64,000 nt of DNA from Oegoconia quadripuncta (GCA_949316235.1 OX438742.1:32246853-32310852); one strand, 5' to 3'. Counted from the first letter of the stretch, positions 47,861-58,912 are shown. Made by a program: numbers and translations. Notes: generated from the sequence alone by a model not told the origin.

Positions 47861-49216
47861 GATACTGTGACAGGAGTTAGCGTGTGTGTATTTTATTCGA
47901 AGTAATTTGGTAATGGTTTGTTTGTACGTTCGTTCGCGTAAATAAAACGGTTTTATGGTTGTGGTTTTGCCACAAGCGTTTAGTTTGTGCAACTGAAGGT
48001 GTTTTTGGGTTTATTGGCATTTAGATTCAAGTGAAAATCTTTGTTTAGAAATCGACTCAATGTTGGTAATAAAATTACATACCTGTGCCATCGGTATTAT
48101 TTAAGAGAATCTTCGAATTATTTTGTTATAATTTTAATTTAATTTCTAAATTATAAAATGTCGCATAATTCTTAAAAATCGTTAATTCATTTACTGAAAT
48201 ATTATCCGATGCTAAATATTTAGGTGGGGTGAAAACTAAATTATAATTAACGAAAATCGTATCCATGTAAATAGACACGCTCATTATTCTGAACATAGCA
48301 CCGTTTATTTTAGGAAAAAATGATGAATGATTTTCAGCTTCCAAGGAACATCATATTTAAATACGTACTTCGTGCAAATGCAAAGGTTAAGTATTTCACA
48401 GCAAACATTTATTTATATTAAATTACAATACTATACAAGAAATATGGTAACATTAACAACACAAAGCTCAACACTGTATCTAAATACTATACAGAAACAC
48501 AAAAGACTTTTTTTTGTTTATACGAATAAAATATTTTATTTCACAAACCTAAGAAAAATCAAGATATAGTATAATTATATAGATAAGTAGAGTTCAGTGA
48601 GCGTTTGTTTTCATTGTCGATTTTAAATAAATGGCTTCACTACTTTTTTATTTATATTGTTGTGCCTACTTACTACAATTTTAATAATTCAGCTAATGTT
48701 TTATTTCTTCAACAAAACAAATTACTTATTATTATAATACTACAAATTTTAATTAACATAGGTAACTTACACAAATTTACAGGAAAGTTATGTACGTTAT
48801 TCAGATGCAACACTCACCATAGTGTCCTGAAATATGGTTGAAATTAATTTTAAAGATTGTATAAACACTCAATATAATCTGTTAACAACAAACAATAAAT
48901 ATATCGACGCTATTAATAGCAACAGACATGACAGACCACAATATCCAACGCTACATTGATATTCAACACCTATAGTGATGTCCTTATATTTAAATTCATT
49001 AGTCATATACCAATTTCAAGTTCAAACGTGTTTATGAGCGATCCAATGAGTTAACAAAAAAGAAAGTAGGTCGTTGAAGAGTAGGTACCTATATGATATT
49101 GCGAGATGATTCGTGATGACGATAATAAAACAAAACGAATAACTTGGTACCTAACAGAATTCAGAACGTTTCCAGCTAAGAAATATGGGACAACCATAGG
49201 GATCTCATTTTTTTAT

Positions 49217-49695
49217 GTAAGTAAAGTAATACAAGATTATGGAAAGATTGCAACTAGTAACGTATCATCAATTTAAGGAATTTATTTAATTACTTTGGTT
49301 CTTTTTCGCTGGCATTATACTTCTAGTTCTCTAGTAAACTTTTCGTTTAATTTTGTTAATGAGCCATTCTTCTCCTACAGGATTATAATATTATACCGTG
49401 AGATTTTGTTAGTACAATACAAGTATAATATAGTCTTACTGAATTATTCATAATTCTTCTAAATTTATTTAGTTATATAAGTAAAGTAACACTAGATTAT
49501 AAAGAAGTCTAGTAAGATTAGAAGTGGTAAATTTAACGAATTTATTAAATTATCTTTCTAGCTATAGTTCTTTAAGAAAGTTTTCGTAGAAATTTATTAC
49601 TGATCCATTCTACATCAGCCCTCGTACAGGTTATTATTATATGTTGAGATTTTGTTAGTATTGGTAAATTATTCATAATTCTTCTATATAATTTC
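49217..49695. repeat. Diverged tandem duplication, unit about 260 bp
   Basis: Unit 1 (about 49217-49477) and unit 2 (about 49478-49695) share in order TAAGTAAAGTAA, AGATTAT, AATTTATT, the TGA/GAGCCATTC block, GAGATTTTGTTAGTA and TTATTCATAATTCTTCT. Unit 2 has internal deletions. It is an old local duplication or two units of a decayed satellite, with no coding content. Confidence 0.7.
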
Positions 49696-49699
49696 AAAG

Positions 49700-49920
49700 T
49701 CGAAGTAAGACATAAATGACAACCCTCACTTGCCGTTCCTTTCCGATATTCCTGCTCTACCTTCCATCACCACATCGGGTTTTCTGTCGTGCCCTCGAGA
49801 TCAATACCTCCATTTTGTTGGGTCTACGAGTAATCAAGTGGTGCACCTATTTCAATCAACGGCTTGCTTTCCGACATCTCATACGTCTTTAAGGCGTTGC
49901 CGAGTTTTGACCAAATAATA
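49700..49920. other. GC-richer block, probably an old repeat
   Basis: The block from GACAACCCTCACTTGCCG to GTTTTGACCAAATAATAAG is less AT-rich than its flanks and has a 62-codon plus-strand frame (MPFLSDIPALPSITTSGFLS...). The minus strand reads as short frames broken by stops. It looks like a decayed dispersed element rather than a gene, but I cannot name it. Confidence 0.35.
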
Positions 49921-50275
49921 AGTTTTCTTATCTGTGGATTTTATCCCAGTCGTTTTTTGCTCTATACAAATTAAATTGCATGATCACCGAAGTAGGGACT
50001 ATGTCTTGACACCTTTGTGGCTTATAATATAAAATACTTGGGTTTTTAGTAATCTTAAATCTAACCTGATCAAAGAAAAATTCTGAGACCTATCTACTAA
50101 CATCAAGAGAAATAAAACTCTATTTATCAACATTAGGAAGAACAGAGCTTGTATGGAGCACTCATCATTTGAGGTTACGTTCTCTCAAATAATTTACGTA
50201 ACTGTATACTGAAGATTTCTTACAATCATAATAATAAAATAACTTCACACCTTTAATCAGAAAGGGCCAACTTAC

Positions 50276-50361
50276 CTTTAAATTGTAATCCAGCGTGGCA
50301 GCTACTGCTTGATTTCACGCTTCGGACTGAGCCTGATTGGCTTTTGTATCGGCGTAGTTTG
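50276..50361 (-). CDS. Candidate internal exon with consensus splice sites
   Basis: On the minus strand, the acceptor TTCTCCTTTGCAG ends at 50362, and the donor AAAG|GTAAGT follows base 50276, giving an 86-nt exon. Of the three phases only one is open throughout: KLRRYKSQSGSVRSVKSSSS CHAGLQFK, a Ser/Arg/Lys-rich stretch. In that phase the exon starts with the last base of a codon and ends with the first base of the next. Both splice sites are close to consensus, which is rare by chance at this spacing. It would lie upstream, on the same strand, of the 46.6-kb exon, but no phase link is shown. It might also be an untranslated exon. Confidence 0.4.
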
Positions 50362-51009
50362 CTGCAAAGGAGAAGAGAACGCGTTTTTCTCTTCACAATA
50401 ATCAAAAACCAGTAATTTAAAAGTTCTGAAAAATAAAATAATAACAATTTAAGCTTATAAAAATCAAAACATGCCACAGCATAATTCGAATTGCAAGAAA
50501 TATTAAATTATTGCAAAATATGAAAAACTAGATATGCCAACTGATCTCTTAGTTTGATTTTCACGGTCGTCTAACACTACACTTTACAGAAGGCATAAGT
50601 ACATATAAATTTGAGGTAACAATATTTGACAGATCTTAATTTTAAACATAATTTAACTGTTTATGTCACATTTAAAAATTCTTACTACTTACCCAAATAA
50701 GTTATAATAATAGATATTAACATTTTTAGCTAAATAATGTCATTATTTTGACAAGAACGAATAAAATAACCTTTGTTCTTTGATTGGTAACATTGTCAAC
50801 CAATCGCTTAAAACTCTTACGATATTTATGGTCTCGCCGTAGCGATATTGTCATTTGCTAGGACTTTTTGTCTAATCTGATAATGCACTTACTTTTACGA
50901 TCTTCTCAACTTGTGGGTGATGGTTCATCGACACATTTTCCTTTATACCTGCTACCCAGCAATCCATATTGCCACCAGAATATCAACCCAGACTCTACCT
51001 ATGTTTTCT

Positions 51010-51105
51010 AACCCCCAAATGTGTTGGGGTTTCCGGGTCAGTACCTTCCACCTTCGACTTTCATCATGTGATTGAGGTCAAGTACGAACCCGTCGTACTT
51101 AAAAA
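51010..51105 (+). repeat. SINE family B, 3' fragment
   Basis: CCCCCAAATGTGTTGGGGTT, TCCGGGTCAGTACCTTCCAC and GTGATTGAGGTCAAGTACGA match the 3' half of family B. The tRNA head is missing. Confidence 0.65.
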
Positions 51106-51310
51106 AAAACCTATTCAAGACTTAGGTAATATGTTGGTAAAGTCAATCGGTTCTAAGGTTTGTTATTAGGAATTCTATCATGTAAGCAAACTCCGAACTT
51201 TGCTTAACCTTTTTGTTAGATTAAGTGGTAGTTGTTAAACAACGGCTTTAGAAATACAATATCTGTTTACTCATTCTTCGTAAGTACTTTCAAATCTCTT
51301 ATTTTAATTC

Positions 51311-51430
51311 GCTTTTTAACCCCCGACGAAAAACGACGGGTGTTATGTGTTTTACGGTATTGTGGGTGTGTGTCCAGTCTTTGTCCGGACTCAGTAAAGC
51401 GTTGTCCGATTTGAGTGTGATTTTTTTACA
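51311..51430 (+). repeat. Repeat family W, longer copy
   Basis: It begins GCTTTTTAACCCCCGACGAA with AACGACGGGTGTTATGTG and continues through GTGTGTGTCCAGTC. This is a frequent lepidopteran repeat start as I recall it. A short minus-strand copy is at 22175-22215. A 60-codon frame over it is incidental. Confidence 0.5.
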
Positions 51431-51475
51431 TTAAAGACTACAGGGTTATGTATATAGTATGTATGTAGTATCCAT

Positions 51476-51535
51476 CTATATATATATATAGCTATTATAT
51501 ATATCTATATGTGTATATATAATATATAAATATAT
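51476..51535. repeat. TA-rich microsatellite
   Basis: About 60 bp of imperfect (TA)n, including CTATATATATATATAT and GTGTATATATAATATATAAA. It has no coding content. Confidence 0.9.
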
Positions 51536-51599
51536 GTTTTCAATTTATGTTTTTTAAATAAGTAATTAATTATGTAGCTATTTCATATCTGCATCCGTA

Positions 51600-51769
51600 T
51601 TTTGCACAACCTGCCTGTTCCATAAAGTTATACTCCTACACCCAAAGGTTGCCTGGAAGAGATCGCTCTTAGTGATAAGGCCGCCTAATTGTACTCTTTT
51701 CAGTATTGTGTTTTGTAAAATGTATGAACTCCTTTTGTGCAATAAAGTGTATTTGTATTGTATTGTTCC
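51600..51769 (+). mobile_element. Non-LTR retrotransposon 3' UTR and tail
   Basis: GGTTGCCTGGAAGAGATCGC, TCTTAGTGATAAGGCCGCC, and the polyadenylation-like GTGCAATAAAGTGTATTTG with TATTGTATTG form the known 3' end of a common lepidopteran LINE. No ORF codons remain, so this is a strongly 5'-truncated copy. A TA-rich microsatellite lies just upstream. Confidence 0.65.
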
Positions 51770-51972
51770 AAGCCAATATTTGATGAAAATCGGTTGACAC
51801 AGGTTTTTGGCGTATTTCGATAATATCATCGGCTTCCTATTTTTTTTTTTAATATTCTGGTCTAAGCATATTCTTAGCCATGCTTAATAGAGATCGGTTA
51901 AGCTGTTTCAAAGATATTTGTATGTGTTTAAGTTGGTTTGGTCTATCTAGGTGATATGATAACATAAACATA

Positions 51973-52331
51973 TACTGGATGATTTTTTTCCTTACGGAAA
52001 AAATATGGCATATTTGGTAAGTGAAATAGAAGGTATTGGCATAGGTAATTTAATTTTTTTTTATAAAACTATCATAGAATAAAGCGTTAATTGTGTCATT
52101 TGACGCTCGCGTTATTAGCCTATTCCACATAATTAAATTAAATATAAATATGATTTCCAAATAAATTTCGGATGATAGGAACACTAAGAATCTCGCCAGT
52201 CGCATATCAATCTCCGGCCGGGGCGGGTGGGTTTTTGAAAAAAACAATTAAACTACCTATGCCAATAACTTCTATTTCACTTACCTAATATGCCACATTT
52301 TTTTCCTTACGGTAAAAAAACTCATCTGGTA
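51973..52331. mobile_element. MITE with long terminal inverted repeats (family M1, copy 1)
   Basis: TACTGGATGATTTTTTTCC at 51973 is mirrored by ACTCATCTGGTA at 52331. The inverted similarity runs about 85 bp inward (GGTAAGTGAAATAGAAG, TATTGGCATAGGTA). The centre contains CGGCCGGGGCGGGTGGG and GTCATTTGACGCTCGCG. A second member at 56868-57130 shares both arms and the inner blocks in inverted order. TA flanks on both sides fit a Tc1/mariner-like TA target. Confidence 0.8.
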
Positions 52332-52473
52332 TACATACACATGTATTCATCAACAAACACACACACACATACCTAGAATAAGCTTTATTTTATTTTGTAT
52401 AGCACTGATCTAATGACAATATTATACAATTATGTACTAAATAGTTATAAAGAGCGGAGTCTCCAATGTCTGC

Positions 52474-52799
52474 ATTGGTGTCGATTCGGATGTACAACGA
52501 ACTAACTAAATTTAAATTATATGTATCCTTTTCTAACCACTAATACATGAAAAGGACGACATATAATTAAGTCCTGTCAAATTAAGTAAAAGGATCAAAA
52601 CAAGCACTTCTCTATCAATATTAGGTGTACACCTAGCGACGTCACGATTAAAATACTATGGAGCGACTTGTTTTGACAGCTCTTAACTTAATTTGACAGG
52701 CCTTAATTTATAGTCGTCCCTTTCATGTTAATAGTGTTAGAAAAGGATGTATCTGCTTTAAATTTAGTTAGTTCGTTGTACATCCGAATCGATACCATT
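52474..52799. mobile_element. MITE with long terminal inverted repeats (family M2)
   Basis: The left arm ATTGGTGTCGATTCGGATGT, ACAACGAACTAACTAAATTT, ATGTATCCTTTTCTAAC is mirrored on the right by GTTAGAAAAGGATGTATCTG, AATTTAGTTAGTTCGTTGTA, CATCCGAATCGATACCATT. The inverted homology extends about 130 bp per side, including CCTGTCAAATTAAGT against ACTTAATTTGACAGG. The RNA would form a long imperfect hairpin. One end of another copy lies at 37719-37768. Confidence 0.8.
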
Positions 52800-53152
52800 A
52801 TAATGCTTAAAAGAAGTCTCCAGATACTAGCTACTGTAAACCAAATGTTGAAAATGAAATAGAACATTTTCATTCAAAGAAAAAATGGGGGCTTTCTGTA
52901 TTTTCTATTTTTATTTAAGTATGCTCTAAACTACGTAGATATAATAATTAAACCCATTAGATTTCACTGTAATGATCATTTTGATACTAAGTCTAATAGG
53001 TTAAATTCTTTTTAACATTGTTTTGCCTATGACCTCGTGAACTTGCAATCAATTTTATGTGACTCTAGAGGCAATCAACAGGGCTAGTAATACAAAATAA
53101 GGTAACATAGATAACAGCTAGATGACGTTTCTTGTGTCTCAAAATTTGTCAC

Positions 53153-53188
53153 TTTTTGTAGTACAACTGGACAGTTGTACTACAAAAA
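53153..53188. repeat. Perfect 17-bp hairpin with 2-base loop
   Basis: TTTTTGTAGTACAACTG at 53153-53169, then GA, then CAGTTGTACTACAAAAA at 53172-53188. It is nearly a pure palindrome, so more likely a palindromic duplication or cruciform-forming site than a microRNA precursor. Confidence 0.9.
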
Positions 53189-53654
53189 CAAGACAGACCC
53201 GTTGTGTATAAAAAAAAAAAGCTCACAGTGGCTATCCAAAATAACGAACGAAATCGTACCCATACACTACTTATGTGGCTCCTCCATATTCATATTAAAT
53301 ATTACTGCAGCTAGTTAAAAGCATTTTGCAAGCGCATAAATACCTTTACAGCGGCGTATGGCTTTAAACTTCATAATTAAAGGTAGATATATGAAAGCTT
53401 TGTAATAATAAATTTCTGCATATCAACTGTTTTTATGACGTGGCTTGTAGTAATTGATTGAGTGCAAATTGGATAATTGTACCGAGAGGTGCGGTGCCCT
53501 CCAAGTAGACATATAATGTGTATATAATATGCAATGTAGTAACATTAATTTTTATTGTGTTGAGATGAAAAAAGAAAATATGATCTGGATTTTATTATGG
53601 ACAACAGGTTAGTACTTGACTAAGAATCGCACTCTCCCGGATCACGCAACTTAT

Positions 53655-53762
53655 TTGGAGGATTGGTTATCTCTCAAACAGACCCAATACAACAATGGTA
53701 TCAATATCTCTACTTGGCGGCAGACTTGGAAAAGATGGTGATAGTTGGCCAGGCACTTAAAA
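53655..53762 (-). repeat. SINE family B, middle fragment
   Basis: On the minus strand it has TGGCCAACTATCACCATCTT, CCAAGTCTGCCGCCAAGTAG and ACCATTGTTGTATTGGGTCT, aligned with the family B body at 3540-3600 and 59590-59660. Strongly decayed. Confidence 0.5.
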
Positions 53763-54003
53763 ATTACATACTAGTACCAGTGTGGTTCGTCGTACTAAAA
53801 ATAATTCATAAAAGTACCTATGTTAAAAAATATGTATAAAAATATAGGCCAAGAGTGAGTGCAGTAAGTAAGTAAGCCGCAGAGTGCGGCACGATTTCAA
53901 CAAAGTAGCTCGTAAATGTTAAAAAAATATTTATATCACAAAATATTAAAAAGAAAGGTGATACTTATACGAGTTGGATTGATAATCTGGATGCTACCCC
54001 ACA

Positions 54004-54264
54004 CTAACGTTTAATTGTTACTTTAATATCAATCTCCAAACCGTAACGAATACAATTTTCTAAAAGGGCATTTGATTTTGCCTCTTTTACAGAATTGCAA
54101 ATAAACAAAAATGGCCGATAAAACCTCGAGTCGATTTTAAAATGTCGCATGCAGTAGGACACATGTCCGCGGGCAACGTTAATAAATTGCAATCCGGCTG
54201 ATGCGCACAGATTAGTGCAGCCGTAGCCCGTGAAGAGTTCGTTGCACGTACCGACATGGAACAA
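54004..54264 (-). other. 86-codon orphan ORF with six cysteines
   Basis: The frame reads FHVGTCNELFTGYGCTNLCA, SAGLQFINVARGHVSYCMRH, FKIDSRFYRPFLFICNSVKE and on to IKR, then TAG. Six cysteines, mixed charges, and a G+C content near half in its first part set it apart from the AT-rich flanks. The nominal start is TTG. The frame is open only about five codons further, and no clean splice acceptor is visible. I recognise no family. It could be a terminal exon, a captured gene fragment or part of an unknown element. Confidence 0.3.
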
Positions 54265-55501
54265 AATAGAGCTGTTTCACGAATCCAATCATATTGACCG
54301 TCAGAACAAAAATATCGATAGCCTAATTTAGAAATACTCTGTCAAAATTTGATCGTATTAAATACGTTTCGATTACAGAAAGTGAACAAATTTTAAGCCT
54401 TGTAATTATCGAGCAAATAGGACTGATACAAAGTCATACTGGATTTAGATTTAATCACAAAAAATCTGCTCTTATACAAAAGTTCAATATCGACTCTACT
54501 AAAATGTATGAAACAGCTGATTTTTTAGTGATCAGAGTTAGTCCCATAGTGAAAGTTGTTCAGTTTGACGGTCTGAACAACCATACAAAATTTTGAAGGT
54601 GATTAAATCTACACCTGTACGAGTATATCCAGATCAAATTGAAAGTTCATTTTGACAAATTAAAAGTAATGCTTCAAAAGCGTTTTATCGTCTCTATATA
54701 AATACTTACTCTTAATCCAGTACAGACTAGAGTTATGATGGGAGATTGTATCGCCCATCCAACACCTGTTATTTTACGAATTCATATGTTTACCACACAT
54801 TTGTTTATTGCAGTGTTCCATAAAGCAGTTTCGCTGTTATGTTATTTTTACGGTAGAGTAAACTTGAAGGTGAGAGTTGTGAGAACTAGTGAAAACTTAT
54901 ACTTATGCACTTAAGGAGTACTGAGTCGTATCTATCCCAGAATAATTACCTAGATATGTACTATACCATACATAAATAAAGGAAATAAGGTTAGCAAGAA
55001 TCGTTATGTTTAATTTGAAATTAGTAAAGACAGCTAAGTTACAACAAAAAACGAGGTTATTTATGGTGACATTCATCACATCAAATGAATAACATGCTGC
55101 TCAGATAAGTTGAGAAAACATTAAGAAAGTGAAAAAATAGAAACAGCCACCACTAAATCTTCAAATGCCCATAACATTATCGCGGCAACAAAAAAATTGC
55201 GATCCCCGAGGCAAAAAAAATGTAAACAAACTTATATTTCGACTCAAGTTCGGACATGTTGTTATGCGATAACCAGCGCCTCTGAGTTGCCTACCTGATT
55301 TTCTGTAACATGTAACCGAGCTATTGAAAAGAAAGCTGTGGAGTACATCTACAATTATACAAAAGATATTTCACAGCTACTCTCTTGGTTTACAATAATT
55401 TTACTATCTTACTTAGATACATGAAGGAATATATGTGGGAAATGGATGTAATAGGCTATAGTAATAAAAGATTTGGTATTAGTTGGAGTATGTGTAACTG
55501 T

Positions 55502-55591
55502 GGCAGGTCATCAGAGAGCGACCTTTGTCGATCTATTGTAATCGCCACTAACCTACAGTGTGCTGCTCAGGTTTGTCTCTTTGAGGAATTG
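55502..55591 (-). mobile_element. 3'-end fragment of the RNase H-bearing retroelement
   Basis: On the minus strand it contains CAATTCCTCAAAGAGACAAA, CCTGAGCAGCACACTGTAG (the last codons and stop) and TTAGTGGCGATTACAATAG, and ends GATGACCTGCC. This matches the 3' end of the element at 16127-16865, with about ten substitutions and a short deletion. It keeps only the last dozen codons and the 3' UTR. Confidence 0.85.
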
Positions 55592-56867
55592 TAGAGGAAT
55601 TGTAAACGAATACGAGTTAGTTGGTAACCTATAATAATAAGTAATAGATACACGAAACTCTCAAACATTTGCTTAATTTGTAAAAAAATGTATCTTTCTA
55701 AAGCCATTAGCAGATAAGGGAACTCCCATTAGACTCGAGATAAAAGAAGTTATTATTTTGTCAACGTGTACAAAACAAATACGAATTTTGTACCATCGCA
55801 GTTGGTGATAAGACTAAGGGGCAATGGTTGTTTTGTCTTTCTACTCTGGGCTGAATAACTACTACTTCAACTTAATGTTTGTATAGTATCGGTGTTCCCA
55901 TTACTGTTCACAATATGTGTGATTATTTTGTGAAAATTTATCTGTGGATGTAGCATCCTATCCCACCAAAAACATTACTGTAAAAAAGACCATCTTCTCA
56001 TTCAGTTGTCATTTAGACCTACAGAAGAGTTGAAATGGAAATGTGCTAAAGGATTTGATGATCTGTACATAAGTAATATTTTGCTTAGATAATGTGATGC
56101 CTATCATTACACAATATTCCAATTATCGAAACTGTAGCTATAATAGTTCCCGAGATAATGACTCTCACAAAAAGCAGAGTTTGTCACTCACTGACAGATT
56201 ATCATGCATAATTATGTAAAATAGGTATTGAGGTAGAGGGGGTGAAGAAGTGGCTCGAAATGGTTTGTGTAAATTTTTTTGAGAACTTGGCCGGCGCACT
56301 TTCGGAGTTTCGATACATTTAAGAAAATATGATATGAAGTTACTAAGTTAGTTACCAAGTTAATAAGAAGCCAATCCATTATTTTACAGGTGTAGTAGTG
56401 TCATCAAAATTTATTGTAACATATTATGTACAATGAAAAGTACGTTGTATTGTATTGTGTACTACACTGCCGTGTACTGTGCACTCTGTTTCTTAAATTA
56501 TAAAAGGAAAACCACGAAATATATTCGATATACTTATTGTACATTTAAATGGAATTCCTACTTCGAATTATGTATGAAGTTGAAGGTTACAAAAAAAGAC
56601 GAACAAGTACGAGAAGGACTCCTGAGTGATCCGTACATACTGTTACCACTTACAATCTTTTTAAACTATCAAACTTGATATGAATAAAACTATAAAATTT
56701 TATCAGATAGTTATAGCGTTTTTTCTTCTATCATGCCAAATTCCAAGATTCTTGGTGAATGGGAAATAAACATAAACAGGTCACTATGTGCATGTCTTTG
56801 AACATTTTATGGGATCAAGTTAAAAGTTCAAAATGTTTACAGAAGTCTAACGTCGTAGACCTTAATA

Positions 56868-57130
56868 TACCGGATGAGTGTTTTTACTGTAAGGATAAAA
56901 TATTAGGTAAGTGAAACAGAAGTTATTGGCATAGGTAGTTTTTTTTCAAAAATGCACGTGCCGGTCCGATAATATCCGACTGGCGGAATTCGAAGGGTTG
57001 CTATAATTTAATGATGGAATTATGTGGAATAAGTTACAATTGTGACCGTCAAATGGCACAATTAACGCTTTATTCGATGATAGTTAAAAAAAAAACTTAT
57101 TTTCCTTACGGTAAAAAAAATCATTCGGTA
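56868..57130. mobile_element. MITE family M1, copy 2
   Basis: The left end TACCGGATGAG and right end TCATTCGGTA are inverted repeats, with AGGTAAGTGAAACAGAAGTT and ATTGGCATAGGTAG just inside on the left and TTTTCCTTACGGTAAAAA on the right. The centre CGACTGGCGG...GTGGAATAAG...CGTCAAATGGCACAATTAAC matches the minus strand of the copy at 51973-52331. The right inner arm is shorter here. Confidence 0.8.
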
Positions 57131-57380
57131 TTTTGAAAGACTGATGAAAAAGTATTCCCATAAGGTTCTGTTTTTACCTTCTGGACCCAAAAAATGAGGT
57201 TTCCATTTAGAAAATAAAGTTATTGTTAATATTTAAAGCGAATGTTCTCATTGCAACGCGTCCGGCAATTACAAATATGAAGTTGCGATTAGCCATCCCG
57301 CTTGGAGCATACGCACTATTACCAAAAATTTGTAGTGAATGTTTCCTTCTATACTGTTAACTTAAATATTCACTAAATCT

Positions 57381-58396
57381 TTAGGATTCCGTGGTCAACA
57401 AGGAATCCTTATAATTTTACCATGTCCGTCTGTCTGTCTGTCTGGGCTTAGCTCAAAGGCTTTTAGTACTAGAAAGACGTAATATAAGCATGGATATACA
57501 AATAAATGACGCCGATAAAGTGGTAAAATAAAACCTCCCCTACACGGAAAGTGGGGATGAACTTTTTTTGTATTTGTACAAATCGTCTGGGATGTCGTTG
57601 GATAGGTCGTTTAAAAATATTACAGGTTATCTTAAACAGGTTTAAGAAATATTGAGCTTTAAAGTGCTAATTTTTGTTAAAGTCGAGTGTGTGTATGTTT
57701 GTGTGTCCGTCCCTAAAAGCTAAACGTTTGGTTTTGGATACGTGAAAAAATTCAAGGTAGTATATAATAATGAAAATAAACAGAAAACTATTGCAGATAA
57801 GTAGGTTTTACAAGTTAACCTGTGAGAAGGCGCGCCTTATTTTGTTACACTGTTTGGCGCGCGTGAGCATACTGCTCACACTAAGTCCAATGATTTTATT
57901 TACTTAATAATATTAATAATTGGCATGAAAATCGATTTTTTTCAATTAAATACATAGATTTAATATGAAAAAAACAGTTTTTGCAATTGCAATTAAAATG
58001 CAACTTCTTGTGCAAAATGAAAATCAACTGCACTTTGGTCTAAACTTTTGTCCTACATTAGAAAAAATAAATATTCCATGAAATCAGTATGAGTCAATTT
58101 ATCAAAACACCTTTGACACATAATCCTGTCATGTTCAGTGCAGAGTAGTTAAGGTAAGTAGTTATTCTGAATCACCAAAAATTATTTCAATTAACTTTTA
58201 CGTGAGCAAAATGCTCATAACGCGCCTTCTCACGGGTTAACTTTATTAGTAATAGTCGAAAAACTTATAAAATGTACCTTCCGTTGAAAATTATTATAAC
58301 AAACAACAAAAGGTCGCCTTCTAAGTGGGCATATTGGGAGCGCAAGTACGGAACCCTACATTGTGCGTGACCCGGCACATACTTGGCTGCATTTTT
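57381..58396 (+). repeat. GGGTTCCGTA-type repeat (family V), interrupted
   Basis: It starts TTAGGATTCCGTGGTCAACA with GGAATCCTTATAATTTTACC, a (GTCT)4 run, CTTTTAGTACTAGAAAGACG and AAGTGGTAAAATAAAACC. It ends AGTACGGAACCCTACATTG, CGTGACCCGGCACATACTTG. This is the full-length order I recall for a very common lepidopteran repeat of unknown class. A piggyBac-like MITE (57819-58236) sits inside it, so the host repeat is older. Confidence 0.6.
57819..58236. mobile_element. piggyBac-like MITE, TTAA target
   Basis: TTAA at 57815-57818 and 58237-58240 flank an element starting CCTGTGAGAAGGCGCG and ending CGCGCCTTCTCACGGG. The ends are an inverted repeat of 16 bp with one mismatch. Target-site TTAA and termini beginning CCY are hallmarks of the piggyBac superfamily. 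At 418 bp with no transposase, the element must be moved in trans. A second pair, GTGAGCATACTGCTCAC near the left end and GTGAGCAAAATGCTCA near the right end, forms sub-terminal palindromes. Confidence 0.85.
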
Positions 58397-58659
58397 ATGA
58401 CTGACTGGATACGCGTTCGATCGCAATCTCACCCAAGGAAAGTTACAAAGTTATCGAAAATTACGCACGCGATGTGAAAGCTGACGTCAGAAGATGGTGA
58501 GGTCCATACCCTGACATAGGTGATTATTTATTTATTGTTATTTACTATTATTTATTATGCTGACGTGTCTCACCAATACAATCATAATTGTTATAATAAT
58601 ATTGTATTAATACACAAAAATGGAAAATTTTGTAAACCCCAAAGAAAGTATGAAATGAA

Positions 58660-58788
58660 AACAGACCAAATGCGTGTCGGGCCATGCCAAATTAGTTTTC
58701 TAGTACTAATAGCCTCTAAGCTAACCTGCGGACAGACAGACAGATGGACATGGCGAAAGGGTTCATTGTTGACTACGGAATCCTAAAA
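58660..58788 (-). repeat. Family V, short internally deleted copy
   Basis: On the minus strand it starts TTAGGATTCCGTAGTCAACA with AACCCTTTCGCCATGTCCAT, has CTGTCTGTCTGTCCGC and GCTATTAGTACTAGAAAAC, and jumps to the family end GGCATGGCCCGACACGCATT. The middle of the family is missing. It faces the longer copy at 57381 in opposite orientation. Confidence 0.6.
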
Positions 58789-58912
58789 ATAAGTAAATAT
58801 CTTCGAACGACTGAACACTTTTCGTTATACATGGCTAAGAACTATCTCGCTGACGCCAGCGTTTTATAATAAAAACCATATTCAGTTCCAAACAGCCTTT
58901 TTGGCGCTACAA

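Noticed and set aside
57427..57445. GTCT repeats as a CRISPR-like or regulatory array
   Set aside because: Four simple tetranucleotide units that are a normal internal part of the family V repeat.
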